From the NCBI GenBank assembly GCA_965214025.1, contig CBDCAW010000027.1:1-64000 (forward strand): a DNA stretch of 64,000 bases. Reading direction: 5' to 3'. The notes under the pieces were generated by a model. It had not been told where the DNA came from. It saw nothing but the letters and a program-made list of their open reading frames with translations, and did no database searches. Origin of the DNA: Granulosicoccus sp965214025. GTDB taxonomy: Bacteria > Pseudomonadota > Gammaproteobacteria > Granulosicoccales > Granulosicoccaceae. This document shows positions 53,921 through 61,846 of this stretch, in pieces (position 1 is the first letter of the stretch; every line of letters starts with the position of its first letter). Made by a program: the position numbers and the translations under genes.

Positions 53921-55780
53921 TCAAACGGCGTCCTGCAACGGTTCGTCTTCACCGCTGAGGAAACCACCGGACTGCCGGTTCCAGAACTGCGAGTAAAGCC
54001 CGGTGCCGCCACTCAGTTCGGCATGGGTGCCCTGCTCAACGATGCGCCCTTCGTCCATCACGATCAACCGGTCCATCGCCGCGATGGTGGAGAGGCGGTG
54101 TGCAATGGCGATGACGGTCTTACCGTGCATCAGTGCGGCCAGGTTTTCCTGAATGGCGGCCTCCACTTCGCTGTCGAGCGCCGAGGTGGCCTCGTCGAGC
54201 ACGAGAATGGGGGCATCTTTCAGGAACATTCGTGCGATCGAGATGCGTTGCCGCTGCCCTCCCGAGAGCTTCACACCTCGCTCGCCCACATGCGCCTCGT
54301 AACCACGCCGCCCGAGCGTATCTTCCAGGCCTTCGATGAACTCATGTGCGTTGGCACGCCGCGCGGCATCCACCACATCCTCAAGGGTGGCCCCGCGCCG
54401 CCCGTAGGCGATGTTATCGAAGATCGAACGATGCAGCAGCGAGCTGTCCTGGGTGACCACGCCGACCATGCGCCGCAGCGTTTCCTGCTGTACCCCACGG
54501 ATGTCGGTTCCATCGATCAGCACCTGCCCGGCCTCGACATCGTAGAGGCGCAGCAGCAGGTTGGTGAGCGTGGTCTTGCCCGCGCCGGAACGCCCGACCA
54601 GGCCGATCTTCTCGCCACCGGCGATGATCAGCGACAGATCTTCCATCACTCCGGCATCCTTGCCGTAATGGAAACGGACGTTGCGGAATTCTATCTTGCC
54701 GACGGGCACCGCCAGCGGAACCGCCTGCGCACCGTCGCGCACCCCGCGCTCCTTCGACAACATCGACATGCCGTCGTAGACGATACCGATACTCTCGAAC
54801 AGATCCGACAGCTCCCACATGATCCAGTTGGACATGCCCTGCAGGCGCAATACAAGCCCTACACCCACGGCCAGTGCCCCGACGCTGGCCAACTCGTTGA
54901 GCCACAGGGCCAGGCCTATGCCTGCCACACTGAACAGCAGCAGGCCGTTCAGCAGATCGAGCAGACCGTTGAGCATCGACACGAGGCGCATCTGCGGGTG
55001 CACCGTATCGAGGAACAGACCCATGCTGTCACGGGCGTAACGGGCTTCGCGCCCGGCGTGGGCAAACAGCTTCACCGTCATGATGTTGGTGTAACTGTCG
55101 ACCACCCGGCCGGTCATCTCCGAGCGCGCATCGGCCTGGCGCCGGGAAATTGCCTTCAGGCGCGGCAGGAAGTATCGCAGCAGCAGGCCGTAGAGCACGA
55201 GCCAGGCGATGAACGGCACGGCAAGCCACAGGTTGAACGAGAACATGAGCACCATGGCACCCAGGAAATACACGCCCACGTACACCATCACGTCCAGCAC
55301 CTTGACGACGGTGTTGCGAACGGCGAGTGACGTCTGCATGACCCGCGTGGCAATGCGGCCGGCGAACTCGTCCTGATAGAACGCGTAGCTTTGTCCGAGC
55401 ATGAAACGGTGTGCCTTCCAGCGCACCCGCATCGGAAAGTTGCCGACGACCGTCTGATGCTGGATAACCGATTGCGCGAACCCGATCAGTGGCAGCAGCA
55501 CCAGAATCACTCCGCCCATCAGGGCAAGCTTCAGGCCTTCGTCAGCCAGGAAAGTGTCGCGATCACGTGTGCCGAGCCAGTCGACGATGTTGCCCAGAAA
55601 GCCGAACAGGCTGACCTCGAGTACCGAGATCACTGCCGTCAGTAAAGACATCAGCAACAACCAGGGCCACAGCTCGCGAGAGTAATGCCACAGGAACGGC
55701 CACAGTCGTGCAGGCGGCGGCGCCGGAGATTCGGTCGGAAACGGCTCGACCAGGCTTTCGAAATAACGGAAGAAACGCAT
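53921..55780 (-). CDS. ABC exporter, fused permease and ATPase (MsbA-like)
   Basis: From ATG 55780 the half-transporter has 619 residues. The N-terminal part has six membrane helices (LWPFLWHYSRELWPWLLLMSLL onward) and a long cytoplasmic region. The ATPase domain has Walker A GLVGRSGAGKTTL, Q-loop VVTQDSSLLH, signature LSGGQRQRISIARMF, Walker B LVLDEATSALDSE and the H-loop IAHRLSTI. It would act as a homodimer, exporting lipids or drugs. The substrate is unknown. It lies 12 bases after the four-helix protein on the same strand. Confidence 0.93.
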   Translation of the reverse strand: MRFFRYFESLVEPFPTESPAPPPARLWPFLWHYSRELWPWLLLMSLLTAVISVLEVSLFGFLGNIVDWLGTRDRDTFLADEGLKLALMGGVILVLLPLIGFAQSVIQHQTVVGNFPMRVRWKAHRFMLGQSYAFYQDEFAGRIATRVMQTSLAVRNTVVKVLDVMVYVGVYFLGAMVLMFSFNLWLAVPFIAWLVLYGLLLRYFLPRLKAISRRQADARSEMTGRVVDSYTNIMTVKLFAHAGREARYARDSMGLFLDTVHPQMRLVSMLNGLLDLLNGLLLFSVAGIGLALWLNELASVGALAVGVGLVLRLQGMSNWIMWELSDLFESIGIVYDGMSMLSKERGVRDGAQAVPLAVPVGKIEFRNVRFHYGKDAGVMEDLSLIIAGGEKIGLVGRSGAGKTTLTNLLLRLYDVEAGQVLIDGTDIRGVQQETLRRMVGVVTQDSSLLHRSIFDNIAYGRRGATLEDVVDAARRANAHEFIEGLEDTLGRRGYEAHVGERGVKLSGGQRQRISIARMFLKDAPILVLDEATSALDSEVEAAIQENLAALMHGKTVIAIAHRLSTIAAMDRLIVMDEGRIVEQGTHAELSGGTGLYSQFWNRQSGGFLSGEDEPLQDAV

Positions 55781-55791
55781 GGTTCCAGGTG

Positions 55792-56259
55792 TCAGGCCAT
55801 CGGCCAGATAAGCGGTGCCGCCGCACTCAGCAGGGCTTTGATGTGATTTATCCTGCCGGTCACGTACCACAGCGCCGCCAGCGTGGCGGCGGCCAGCAGC
55901 ATACTCATGATACCGGTGCCCGTGGTGGCAAGCCAGCCGAGCAAGCCGATCGACCAGACGAACAGTACCAATGCGATGGTGGCACTCGCGGTACCCATAC
56001 CTCTGATCTGCATCAGCTGTTCGGCCACCACCGGCGTCACCGATGTGCGCCCCGCCATCTCGATAGCCAGGCGTACATCGACGTAAAGCGCGATCAGGAA
56101 CAGCAAGGAGGCACTGAGGAGCCCGACGAAGGCAAGCTGGGCGGCCAGGCTGCGTAAGCCGTAGCGCAGCACATGTGCCGCCACCGACAGGGCGAAGCCG
56201 GACATCAGTCCGCTGATGAAGGCAACCTGCCCGCTTTGCAGTTCGATCAGATCACGCAT
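55792..56259 (-). CDS. Four-helix membrane protein of unknown function
   Basis: The protein has 155 residues with four hydrophobic helices: GQVAFISGLMSGFALSVAAHV, LAFVGLLSASLLFLIALYVDV, ASATIALVLFVWSIGLLGWLA and IMSMLLAAATLAALWYVTG. I recognise no family. The ATG at 56259 is supported by AGGAGAGGGC just upstream. The frame is open to 56730, but that would overlap the GTPase gene on the other strand. It is directly upstream of the ABC exporter and probably cotranscribed with it. Confidence 0.78.
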   Translation of the reverse strand: MRDLIELQSGQVAFISGLMSGFALSVAAHVLRYGLRSLAAQLAFVGLLSASLLFLIALYVDVRLAIEMAGRTSVTPVVAEQLMQIRGMGTASATIALVLFVWSIGLLGWLATTGTGIMSMLLAAATLAALWYVTGRINHIKALLSAAAPLIWPMA

Positions 56260-56394
56260 GCCCTCTCCTTCAGTGCCCTGGAACACGCGATGTTTCGCCG
56301 GTCGGATGACCTGAGTGTCACAAGGCATCATATTCTCGATGTACCCTGTGGCCATGATGGCAGAGTTGAGAGTACTACCTGTGAACGCCCGGTC

Positions 56395-57639
56395 ATGAAG
56401 CTGCCGCTGAGCCTGCGCAGCTTTCGCGAGGCGATCATGAACCCGTCGGCCGACCCGGCGGTGGCCGAGTTGCTCGCCGCCCGGCGCCTGGCGGTGCCGG
56501 TCGTGTGGTTGCTGGGCAAGACGGGGGCCGGCAAGTCGTCGATCGTGCAACGGCTCACCGGCGATGACAGTGCCGAGATCGGCAACGGTTTCGCGCCGTG
56601 CACACGGCATTCCCGGGTCTACGACCACCCGGGGCAGGCACCGGTGATGCGTTTCATCGATACCCGTGGTCTCGGCGAACCGGACTACGACCCGCGCGAG
56701 GAGCTTGCCGCCTGCCGCTCGACCAGCCACGCCTTGCTGCTGGTGGTGCGGCTCGACGACCCAGACCAGTCAGCCGTGCTCGACGCCTTGCGACTCATCG
56801 GCAAGGAGCTGTCCGAGGTGCCACTGCTGCTGGTGCACACGGCAAGCCATGCCGTACCGGACGCCGACGAGCGCCGGCGCGCCATGCAGCACGTACAGCT
56901 ACAGATCGATGCGGTCTGCGGCAAGGACGTACCGTCCGTATCGATCGATTTCACCGACGAGGAAGACGGCTTCGACGATCCGGACATGGGGCTGCCCGAC
57001 CTGCGCGAGGCGATCATCGGGCTGGTACCGGAACTGCACGATGTGCTGCTGGAGCAAGCCACGAGCGGCAGCGAACTGGCACTGTTCCAGCAACGCCGCA
57101 ACGAGATTCTCGGCTACGCATCGGCTGCGGCCGCCATCGATCTGGTGCCGGCCGTGGGGCTGGTGGCGGTGCCGAGCCTGCAGGGCAAGTTGCTGCATAG
57201 CCTTGCCCAGCGCTACGACCTGGCATGGACCCGGCAGCACAGTCGGGAATTCCTGACCGCGCTGGGCTCGACGTTCCTCTATCGCTATGCCTTGTCGATG
57301 ATGGCCCGGCAACTGGGCAAGCTGATTCCGGTGTATGGCCAGAGCGTCGGCGCGGCAGCGGCCTCCAGCATCAGCTTCGCCAGCACCTATGCCATCGGCC
57401 GTGTGGCCTGTCTCTACCTGCATCATCGGGTGCAGCACATCGATATCGACCGGGCAGCTCTGCAGGCCGCGTTTCGAGAGGCGTTCGATGAGAAGAAGCA
57501 TGCGCCGGAGAGCGTCGCCGAGCCGGATACGATGACGACGAACGATCAAGCACGCGGAAAGGCACCGGACCCGACGACGACGTACGATCGAGCACGTCGA
57601 GCGCCGCGCGACGACGATGCGCCCGACTCGCCGTCGTGA
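56395..57639 (+). CDS. GTPase with DUF697-like C-terminal membrane domain
   Basis: The protein has 414 residues. A P-loop GTPase domain has G1 LLGKTGAGKSSI, switch/G3 FIDTRGLG and a degenerate G4 (LLVHTASHA, no NKxD). The C-terminal part (about 225-370) has the DUF697-like hydrophobic pattern: YASAAAAIDLVPAVGLVAVP, then YGQSVGAAAASSISFASTYAIGRVA. A low-complexity tail of about 45 residues ends the protein. Its stop overlaps the GTG start of the second GTPase. Paired GTPases of this sort are found in E. coli as YcjX/YcjF relatives, but the role is unknown. Confidence 0.83.
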   Translation: MKLPLSLRSFREAIMNPSADPAVAELLAARRLAVPVVWLLGKTGAGKSSIVQRLTGDDSAEIGNGFAPCTRHSRVYDHPGQAPVMRFIDTRGLGEPDYDPREELAACRSTSHALLLVVRLDDPDQSAVLDALRLIGKELSEVPLLLVHTASHAVPDADERRRAMQHVQLQIDAVCGKDVPSVSIDFTDEEDGFDDPDMGLPDLREAIIGLVPELHDVLLEQATSGSELALFQQRRNEILGYASAAAAIDLVPAVGLVAVPSLQGKLLHSLAQRYDLAWTRQHSREFLTALGSTFLYRYALSMMARQLGKLIPVYGQSVGAAAASSISFASTYAIGRVACLYLHHRVQHIDIDRAALQAAFREAFDEKKHAPESVAEPDTMTTNDQARGKAPDPTTTYDRARRAPRDDDAPDSPS

Positions 57640-59393
57640 AGCGCTGGCTCTCCTGGCTCGACGCCACCCGTGGCGCTTTGTGGTACGTCACGCTCGTCGT
57701 CATCGTGCCGATGCTCGCGTTGTTGGTGGCCGGGCTGATCTTCCTGTGGCAGAACGACTACCTGCTGGTATCGATGGCACTGTGGCTCGCGGTCACGCTG
57801 GTGGCCTACCTGGGGCTGGTGAACTGGCCGCGCCGTCAGATGCACGCCGCCGCTGCCCGCCACGGTACGTCGAACGCCCGGAAAGGGCGATCCGCTGACG
57901 ATGGCGGAGCCGAACCGGCCGAGGGTAGCGCTGCGGCGGCCGACGGTTTCGAACAACTGCCCGATCAGCTGGCTGCCCGCGGCGACTGGTCTGCCCACGA
58001 CAGAGAGGTCTGGCAATCCAGTTGCCGAGCCATCGAAGAGGCGCTGGAGGCCGAGCCCACCTGGAATGAGCTGACCGCCATCGCCCTGCACAATCTGTCG
58101 CTGATCGCCGCGGCCTATCATGGCAAGAAGTCCAACGCGACCTACCGGTTCACGCTGCCCGAGGCCTTGCTCGTGGTGTCGGTCGCCAGCGCGCGCTACC
58201 GTCGCCTGATCCAGAACAACGTGCCCTACGCTGATCGCGTAAAGATCGGCACGGTGGTCTCGCTGGTACGCCGACAAGACTCGATCAAGACCGGTTTCAC
58301 CTGGTACAACAGAATTCGGCGCACGGTAAGGCTGGTCAATCCGGTGGGCGCGGTGATCGGCGAGATCCGCGATCACATCACCGATCGCGTGCTCAACCAG
58401 GTGGGCGGCGCCGTGCAGACAACGCTCAAGCGCCTGCTGCTGCAGGAGATAAGTCAGGTCGGCATCGATCTGTACAGCGGCAGGCTCAGGGTGTCGGACG
58501 AAGAGCTGCACGACTACCGCAGCGAAGCGGCACGCGCCGATGAAGAACGACGCCCGGAATCCCCGGAACCGCTGCGGGTGCTGGTGCTCGGCCAGACCAG
58601 TGCGGGCAAGTCTTCCCTGGTGAATGCTCTGGTCGACTCCCTGGCGGCGGAAACCGGCCGGTTGCCGACCACGGATCGCACCAGCGTGCACACGCTCAAG
58701 GTCGAAGACGGCAGCGAACTGCATCTGATCGACACTCCCGGTGTGGAGATGGACGACGACAAGCTTGCCATGCTCGCCGAGGTTGCCCTGGATGCCGATC
58801 TCATCCTGGTTCTGGCACGTGCCACACAGCCGGCCAGAGCCGCCGATGTGGCGCTGCTCGCGGCGATCGATGCACGCTTCGAAGCCTTGCCGGCACGACG
58901 CCGACCACCGATCATGCTGGTGCTGACGCATGCCGATACCCTGCCGCCGCGCAACGAATGGTCGCCACCTTACGATCTCGACACCGGCTTGGCCGGAACG
59001 GGTGCGGATGCAGACGTCCAGACCGGTGCCGCCAACGCGACCGACACAGACGGCACGACAGGTGCGGGCATCTCCGGCAACAGCGGGGCTCGCAACCGCC
59101 GGCACCGCAAGGCGGCGACGATCCGTGAAGCGCTCATCAGCGTGCGCGGGCAGCTGAAGCTGCCCGATGACACGCTCGCCATCCCGGTGTGCCTGCTACC
59201 CAGCCGCGGGCTTTACAACATCGACCTGTTGGGAGCGCAGCTGATGGCCTTGAACGATGCCGCCACCCAGACGCAGTTCAATCGCCGCCGGCTGGAGCGC
59301 GGTGCAAGATCCGTAGATTGGTCAGCCCGCCTTCGACAGGCCGGCAACCTGGGCCGGGTACTGGGCAGGGCGGTAATTCGACGCGGCAAGTGA
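57636..59393 (+). CDS. Membrane-anchored GTPase
   Basis: The protein has 585 residues and starts at a GTG inside the previous stop (GTGA). Two N-terminal helices (WYVTLVVIVPMLALLVAGLIFLW and VSMALWLAVTLVAYLGLV) anchor it. A helical region (about 100-300) precedes the GTPase domain with G1 VLGQTSAGKSSLVNAL, G3 LIDTPGVEMDDD and G4 VLTHADTLP. About 40 low-complexity residues (Ala, Thr, Gly, Asp) interrupt the domain after G4. It is coupled to the first GTPase and presumably works with it at the inner membrane. Confidence 0.85.
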   Translation: MKRWLSWLDATRGALWYVTLVVIVPMLALLVAGLIFLWQNDYLLVSMALWLAVTLVAYLGLVNWPRRQMHAAAARHGTSNARKGRSADDGGAEPAEGSAAAADGFEQLPDQLAARGDWSAHDREVWQSSCRAIEEALEAEPTWNELTAIALHNLSLIAAAYHGKKSNATYRFTLPEALLVVSVASARYRRLIQNNVPYADRVKIGTVVSLVRRQDSIKTGFTWYNRIRRTVRLVNPVGAVIGEIRDHITDRVLNQVGGAVQTTLKRLLLQEISQVGIDLYSGRLRVSDEELHDYRSEAARADEERRPESPEPLRVLVLGQTSAGKSSLVNALVDSLAAETGRLPTTDRTSVHTLKVEDGSELHLIDTPGVEMDDDKLAMLAEVALDADLILVLARATQPARAADVALLAAIDARFEALPARRRPPIMLVLTHADTLPPRNEWSPPYDLDTGLAGTGADADVQTGAANATDTDGTTGAGISGNSGARNRRHRKAATIREALISVRGQLKLPDDTLAIPVCLLPSRGLYNIDLLGAQLMALNDAATQTQFNRRRLERGARSVDWSARLRQAGNLGRVLGRAVIRRGK

Positions 59394-59609
59394 GCGGGTG
59401 CCCCGACGTATCATGCGGCGGGCTGACACGGAAAAACTGAAGAGGTGCCCATCAGTCGTTCATGGCGTGACCGGCGACGACGACACGTCTTTTGCAGACG
59501 TGTTCGGCAGATATGTTTCCGTCCCCCCGCCCACTGGCCGGCAGATTGCATGAATCCCCGCCTGAGCCTCTTCCGGCGTCACCATCCACAAGAGCAGAGC
59601 CAGATCAGC

Positions 59610-61193
59610 ATGTCGATTGCGACTCAGGGAAAGAATCATATCGATCGAAGTGACCTCGTCATCCTGTGCCTTTTCACGTTTATCTCGGCTGTGGTGGCGG
59701 TCAACCACGAGCTCGGGCACGACGAAGTACAGGCCTGGAACATCGCCAGGGCCGCCGACTTGCCCTGGGGCGTGATCGCCAACGGCTGGTACGAAGGCCA
59801 TACCCCCTTCTGGCATTTCCTGCTGTGGCCCTTGACCCGATTCGGCATACCCGAGCTGATGCAGGCGCTGAGTGTGATCTTCGCCGTCATCCTGGCCTTC
59901 CTGCTGCTGCGTGATCGGCCGTTTCCACGCTGGGTATGCGCACTGGTCATCTTCGGCTACTTCCCGTTCTACGAGTACAGCCTCATTCCGCGTCCATACG
60001 GCGTGGCCCTCCTGCTGTGCGGCCTGCTCGCGACCCGCCTCCATCGTGGCGGCTCATCGCTACTGACCCTGAGCCTGCTGTGCGCTCTCATCGGCTTCAC
60101 CAGTGCTTTCGGTGTGGTGCTCTCCGTGTCATTCATGCTGCTCATAGTGTTGGAGGCGACTCAGGAACACACACGTATCCGCTCGATCAACAAGGCCACA
60201 CTCCTGACTTCGCTGAGCGTATACACGGCCTTCGTCCTGGTCGCCGCCTGGCTCATCGTGTTCCCCACAGGCTCGACCAGCTTCGAAAGCGATGTCATCA
60301 CCGGCGAAGCGCTGCAAACGAGTTGGATACCCGAGCCGATCATCACCGCCAGCTTCCCGCACCTGGATCGCCTGCCGCTGGGCGTGGGCAGCTTGGCCGA
60401 ATCCGGCGTCGGTTGGTGGGTCACGCTGTTCCTAGCGGTGGCCGTCGTGGTCGGCATTCTCGTCAGGTTGTTGCGCAGCCCGGCAGCGCTCGTGCCCTGG
60501 CTGCTGGCGGTCGTGTCGATCAGCGCCGCCGCTGCGACCATCTCGTCGTTGTCTGACCGGCATGTAGGGCATCTGTTCATGGCAGCACTCGTCTTCTGCT
60601 GGGCGAGTGCCGGGCTGGTTCAGTCACCTGACTGGCACTCACCGTTGCGTCGTTGGCGTGAGTATCCGGCAGGTGCGTCATCCTGGTCACCACCACAGCT
60701 GGCGGCATTGCGCCCGCTCGCAGGTGTCGGGCTGGTACTGGTGTTGGCTTATCATGTCGTCGTGGCGGCCGGCGCCGCCGGGCTCGACGTGCTGCGCGAG
60801 CAGTCTCCCTGGCGTAGCGTCGCGCACGACATCCGCGACAAGGTCACCCCGCCCTATACGCTCGCGCTCGACTCGGGCTACCTGGGCGGAGGCGTCACCG
60901 CCTATCTCGATACCGACATCTACGACATGGTGTGCGACTGCGAGGTTCCGTACACGCAGTGGAACCTCATGCAGGCGCTGCCGACGGCCGAAGAAGTCGA
61001 AGGGCACATCTGCGATCTTGTCAGTACCCGCCAGGACTTGCTGATCGTGTTGACCTACGCGGACTGGAAGCCCGATGAGCAGTTCGAGTTGCTGGCAACC
61101 TACGAGCCCGGGTACCGTGATGCCCAGAGGCCCGACGTCCGCCTGTATCGCCTGCCGGCGGCGGCGGCCGAGAGCCTGAACTGCCCGGCTTGA
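59610..61193 (+). CDS. GT-C-like polytopic membrane protein
   Basis: From ATG 59610 the protein has 527 residues, with about ten membrane helices and a soluble C-terminal part of 130 residues. After the first helix, NHELGHDEVQAWNIAR has the acidic HDE motif seen in GT-C glycosyltransferases, and GWYEGHTPFWHFLLWPL follows. This suggests transfer of sugar from a lipid carrier on the periplasmic side; the acceptor is unknown. The C-terminal region (VPYTQWNLMQALPTAEEVE) is not recognised. ATG 59550 is an alternative. It lies 217 bases after the GTPases. Confidence 0.75.
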   Translation: MSIATQGKNHIDRSDLVILCLFTFISAVVAVNHELGHDEVQAWNIARAADLPWGVIANGWYEGHTPFWHFLLWPLTRFGIPELMQALSVIFAVILAFLLLRDRPFPRWVCALVIFGYFPFYEYSLIPRPYGVALLLCGLLATRLHRGGSSLLTLSLLCALIGFTSAFGVVLSVSFMLLIVLEATQEHTRIRSINKATLLTSLSVYTAFVLVAAWLIVFPTGSTSFESDVITGEALQTSWIPEPIITASFPHLDRLPLGVGSLAESGVGWWVTLFLAVAVVVGILVRLLRSPAALVPWLLAVVSISAAAATISSLSDRHVGHLFMAALVFCWASAGLVQSPDWHSPLRRWREYPAGASSWSPPQLAALRPLAGVGLVLVLAYHVVVAAGAAGLDVLREQSPWRSVAHDIRDKVTPPYTLALDSGYLGGGVTAYLDTDIYDMVCDCEVPYTQWNLMQALPTAEEVEGHICDLVSTRQDLLIVLTYADWKPDEQFELLATYEPGYRDAQRPDVRLYRLPAAAAESLNCPA

Positions 61194-61283
61194 GGTCTGT
61201 CGATCGTCGGCGCTCCGACAGGGACACTCTTGCCGTGATGCCGAACCTGACGAAGGATGAGACGGGGTAGCAGCTACCTCGCA

Positions 61284-61664
61284 TCAACTCAGGTCGGCCG
61301 CACTGGCGGTCAGCTTTTCCAGCGGTATGATATCCAGCGCACGCTCATGCGTGCTGCGGGTGTAGACACGGGGAGCCAGCCCTGCATCGTGCGCCTCGAG
61401 CCAGCGCGTCGCGCACAGGCACCAGCGGTCGCCGGCTTCGAGGCCTGGAAAACCGTAGGCGGGCATCGGCGTGGCCAGGTCGTTGCCGCGCGAGGCCGTG
61501 TAGCTCAGAAATTCGTCGGTGACCGCGACGCACACGGTGTGCGACCCTCTGTCGGCAGGACCGGTATTGCAGCAACCGTCACGGTAGAAACCGGTCATCG
61601 GGTCTGTGCTGCACGGCTCGAGCGGTGCACCGAGAATGTTCAGGGCGGTGACTTCTTCACTCAT
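61284..61664 (-). CDS. DUF2237 family protein
   Basis: The protein has 126 residues. The whole length matches DUF2237: NILGAPLEPCSTDPMTGFYR, DGCCNTGPADRGSHTVC, the Cys in RWCLCATRW, and THERALDIIPLEKL. Several conserved Cys suggest metal or redox binding, but function is unknown. ATG 61664 has GGAG upstream. The frame is open to 61853, but family members begin here. It is convergent with the GT-C-like gene and divergent from plsB. Confidence 0.92.
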   Translation of the reverse strand: MSEEVTALNILGAPLEPCSTDPMTGFYRDGCCNTGPADRGSHTVCVAVTDEFLSYTASRGNDLATPMPAYGFPGLEAGDRWCLCATRWLEAHDAGLAPRVYTRSTHERALDIIPLEKLTASAADLS

Positions 61665-61846
61665 GGTCGTGGTTCTCCTGATGGTTGATGGTCGATGCCC
61701 GTCTGCATGCATCCACCTCGTGACTTGTACGTGCGCGCCGCGCCGCGCCGGAACGCATCGTCGGACGGCCACCTCCGACGGATCGGTTCGCCGACGAGCA
61801 ATTTGATACTCTCCACGTCCCGTCCGCCCAGGCAAGTGATCATCGC

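Noticed and set aside
55792..56730. Full 312-residue frame for the four-helix protein
   Set aside because: The extra N-terminal half lies opposite the GTPase gene and is not membrane-like; a strong ribosome site fixes the start at 56259.
57546..59105. 519-residue antisense frame over the second GTPase
   Set aside because: It overlaps a gene with clear G1, G3 and G4 motifs and has no domain of its own.
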